Shown: positions 62,201 to 64,000 of the stretch, piece by piece
Position numbering within the stretch: the first letter of the stretch is position 1
Layout of the letters: the number at the start of each line of letters is the position of its first letter
Assembly: GCA_963693085.1 (NCBI GenBank)
Contig: OY856409.1
Span: 302,460,058 to 302,524,057 of the forward strand
DNA: 64,000 bases
Origin: Alisma plantago-aquatica
Taxonomy: Eukaryota > Streptophyta > Magnoliopsida > Alismatales > Alismataceae
Reading direction: 5' to 3'
Notes under the pieces: generated by a model
Told to the model about the DNA's origin: nothing
Databases searched by the model: none
What the model saw: the letters and a program-made list of their open reading frames with translations, nothing else
Translations under genes and position numbers: made by a program

Positions 62201-62440
62201 GGAATATAATGTGAATTATTTTTAGAATTTAAAATTTACCTTAAATGTGAATTCCTTACATCTCAAATTTCTTACTAGAATATTTGACACTACTTGAATA
62301 AGGTTTACCCACTCAATCAAATTAATAAAGTAAGACATTGAATCACCAAGGTCTAATGCATACAGTCAATATGACTCTTCAATCTCCTTAAGGTTTACAT
62401 TTATTTTCCGGATGCCGCACTTTAATCTGGTGTTAGCACT
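59298..62440. other. AT-rich DNA without a recognisable gene
   Basis: Starts at the copy 3 break. Contains a degenerate ~31-bp minisatellite (59665-59795) but no long open frame or domain on either strand. Sparse CpG and long AT stretches suggest old repeat remnants. Confidence 0.5.
59665..59795. repeat. 31-bp degenerate minisatellite
   Basis: About four units of the form (g/a)CCTTaTtGTaGcCaAgATgGataTGtgT, e.g. ggccttattgtagccaaata and accttgttgtcgacaagatt. Confidence 0.65.
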
Positions 62441-64000
62441 GATTGTGTCTATGACTGACATCTCCTTCTGGGATACCCTCTCTATGCCTTCTGCAATGGT
62501 TGGTCACCACCACCAAGCATGACCCTTTCTTCACGACCTCTCATTCTCTCCCTTCCTTCCATGCTTAAACTGCACAATTCCTCCCCCTCTGGTCATCTTC
62601 CTTGCTTGGTCTCCCTCACCATGTGCCCAACGGCCATGACCGCCTGACTTGCCACCATCTATAGCTGGAAGATGAGATGTAGGAAGTTTTTCTTCTCTCC
62701 TCTATCTCCTTTCTACCTTTTTCGATCCCTTTCTTCCTTACTCCATGCTTTAGGGGCCATGGTAGCAAGGTCGACACCACCTATTCAACAATTGTCGATG
62801 GCATGGGCAAGCTGCAACCAACATAGATCTAGACAGTAACACCTTTCACCATATGTTCTTCTTATGATATTCATGTCCCTCCTCTTCTTCACCTCCTCCT
62901 TCCCACAACCTAAACCCTAGACGCCAACATACCCATCTACTTTTATTGTTTGAGTATCTATTCCAGTAATCGTTGGTATCTAGACAACCGCGATGACTCC
63001 TCATGACTGACCCTGGTCTGTAATCATTGGTTCCCACTGAAATCACCCATTGTGTACTCATATAAACTCACACAAAACTCTGTCATCATCTTCCCCCTTA
63101 TATCTACCACCAAGGCATGGCACATCTGTATCAGCACTAGTGACCACCAGCAGGCTATAGATGCACACCTTCTTTGGTTTTGAGAGCATTCCGCCACTTT
63201 TTGGTGACTTTCACTTTCAACGCGATGAACCGCCTACGTGTCCTTGACGCCTAGTCATTTCGAAGAACACTAGCCCTCCGTCTTACTAAGAATCTTCGAC
63301 TATCTTCAACCTTCAAACATCTTGTTGTTCAGTCCAGTCTCATCCTTGACTAGGAGTCAAATAGAAATGAGTGTCCTCCTCTTCAGACCACAAAACTATG
63401 ATGACATGACCACCATCCTTGTCTGCAATCATTATGGTACTGTGGAACCCATGGAAAAAGACACCGTCGGCTCAACCTCACCAACCCTTCAAAATATCTA
63501 CAACAATGGCAATTGACATGGGAGGTTATGAATTCCTTTACAAATATCTCACCGCCGAGGCTACCCTGACCAAGTCAATGAAGAACACACAACAACCTGG
63601 TTCAAGCCTACTCGCCTACCATGTAAACACCGATCATCAGCGATCAGAGTGATTATAACAATCTACAGGTTGAAACTCCTCCATTGTTCTCTCTACTATA
63701 AACTATATAATTAGTAGGTCCATCAATGACGTATTTGACTAATTTACAATAAGCTTTAGGCTCAGTAATGAAATAATCTAGTTCAGTTTACCCTTCCATG
63801 CTAATGCCTTGAATACATATTCAAGTAATGATTAGAGATGCATCAAAAATATGTATAAACATGATCGTCAATGAAAATAGTCATCCATTTTAGTTATGGT
63901 ATATAAGCATATTAGTATATTTACTGGTCAACAAAGTACATATATATTGTATTTAAACTTTTTCAGGAAGTGATTAGTGGAGATATGTTAAATAAGAAGC
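62441..64000. other. C/T-rich then AT-rich DNA, no gene called
   Basis: 62450-63650 is richer in C and has short frames on both strands (longest ~77 codons) without a domain, signal or splice pattern I can support. The final 350 bp are AT-rich. It may be part of a repeat extending past the window. Confidence 0.4.

Noticed and set aside
62846..63652. Short frames on both strands near the right edge
   Set aside because: None exceeds ~77 codons, none has a recognisable domain or splice context, and they overlap.

Overview
The window is repeat-dominated nuclear DNA from a flowering plant, most likely a grass. I infer this from a CACTA transposon with TNP2 and ULP1-type genes, a Ty3/Gypsy element with a tRNA-Asp-type primer site, and Helitron ends around exon-like fragments with plant splice signals. 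I found no intact host gene, tRNA, rRNA or CRISPR array. Nearly all short open frames are chance frames inside repeats, and many lack an ATG.

Layout. Three copies of a ~12.2-kb unit lie head to tail: copy 1 (1-12239), copy 2 (12240-36054, about 12.26 kb once a nested retrotransposon is removed) and a broken copy 3 (36055-38586 plus 54581-59297). Each intact unit is a giant inverted repeat. In copy 1 the left arm (1083-4905) and right arm (5871-9416) flank a ~1-kb loop, followed by a ~2.8-kb segment (9417-12239) holding minus-strand exon fossils. The left arm belongs to a sequence with Helitron-like ends: A|TC at 5281, and hairpin plus CTAG|T at 193, on the minus strand. It appears again in copy 2 and, truncated, twice in copy 3. 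In copy 3 the loop is joined to the right arm in the opposite orientation from copies 1 and 2.

Nested elements. (a) 18247-29799 is an LTR retrotransposon on the minus strand with 1.74- and 1.79-kb LTRs and a CTTCC target duplication, inside the right arm of copy 2. It has PBS, PPT and a decayed gag but no visible pol. In place of pol it carries a long ORF with a plant-transposon-type domain and a ULP1/C48 protease-like C-terminus. (b) A CACTA 5' end starts at 38587 in the left arm of copy 3; its other end was not found. (c) A complete CACTA element (42459-51786, TTT duplication) carries a collinear but nonsense-riddled TNP2 transposase and a second decayed gene with Transposase_24-like and C48 protease blocks, both on the minus strand.

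The remainder (39110-42455, 51790-54580, 59298-64000) is AT-rich, repeat-like DNA with minisatellites, hairpins and possible hAT or SINE remnants but no recognisable gene. The most unusual signals are the tandem array of giant palindromes, the loop inversion, an 80-bp CACTA-derived filler inside one arm, and a pol-less gag/protease retroelement.
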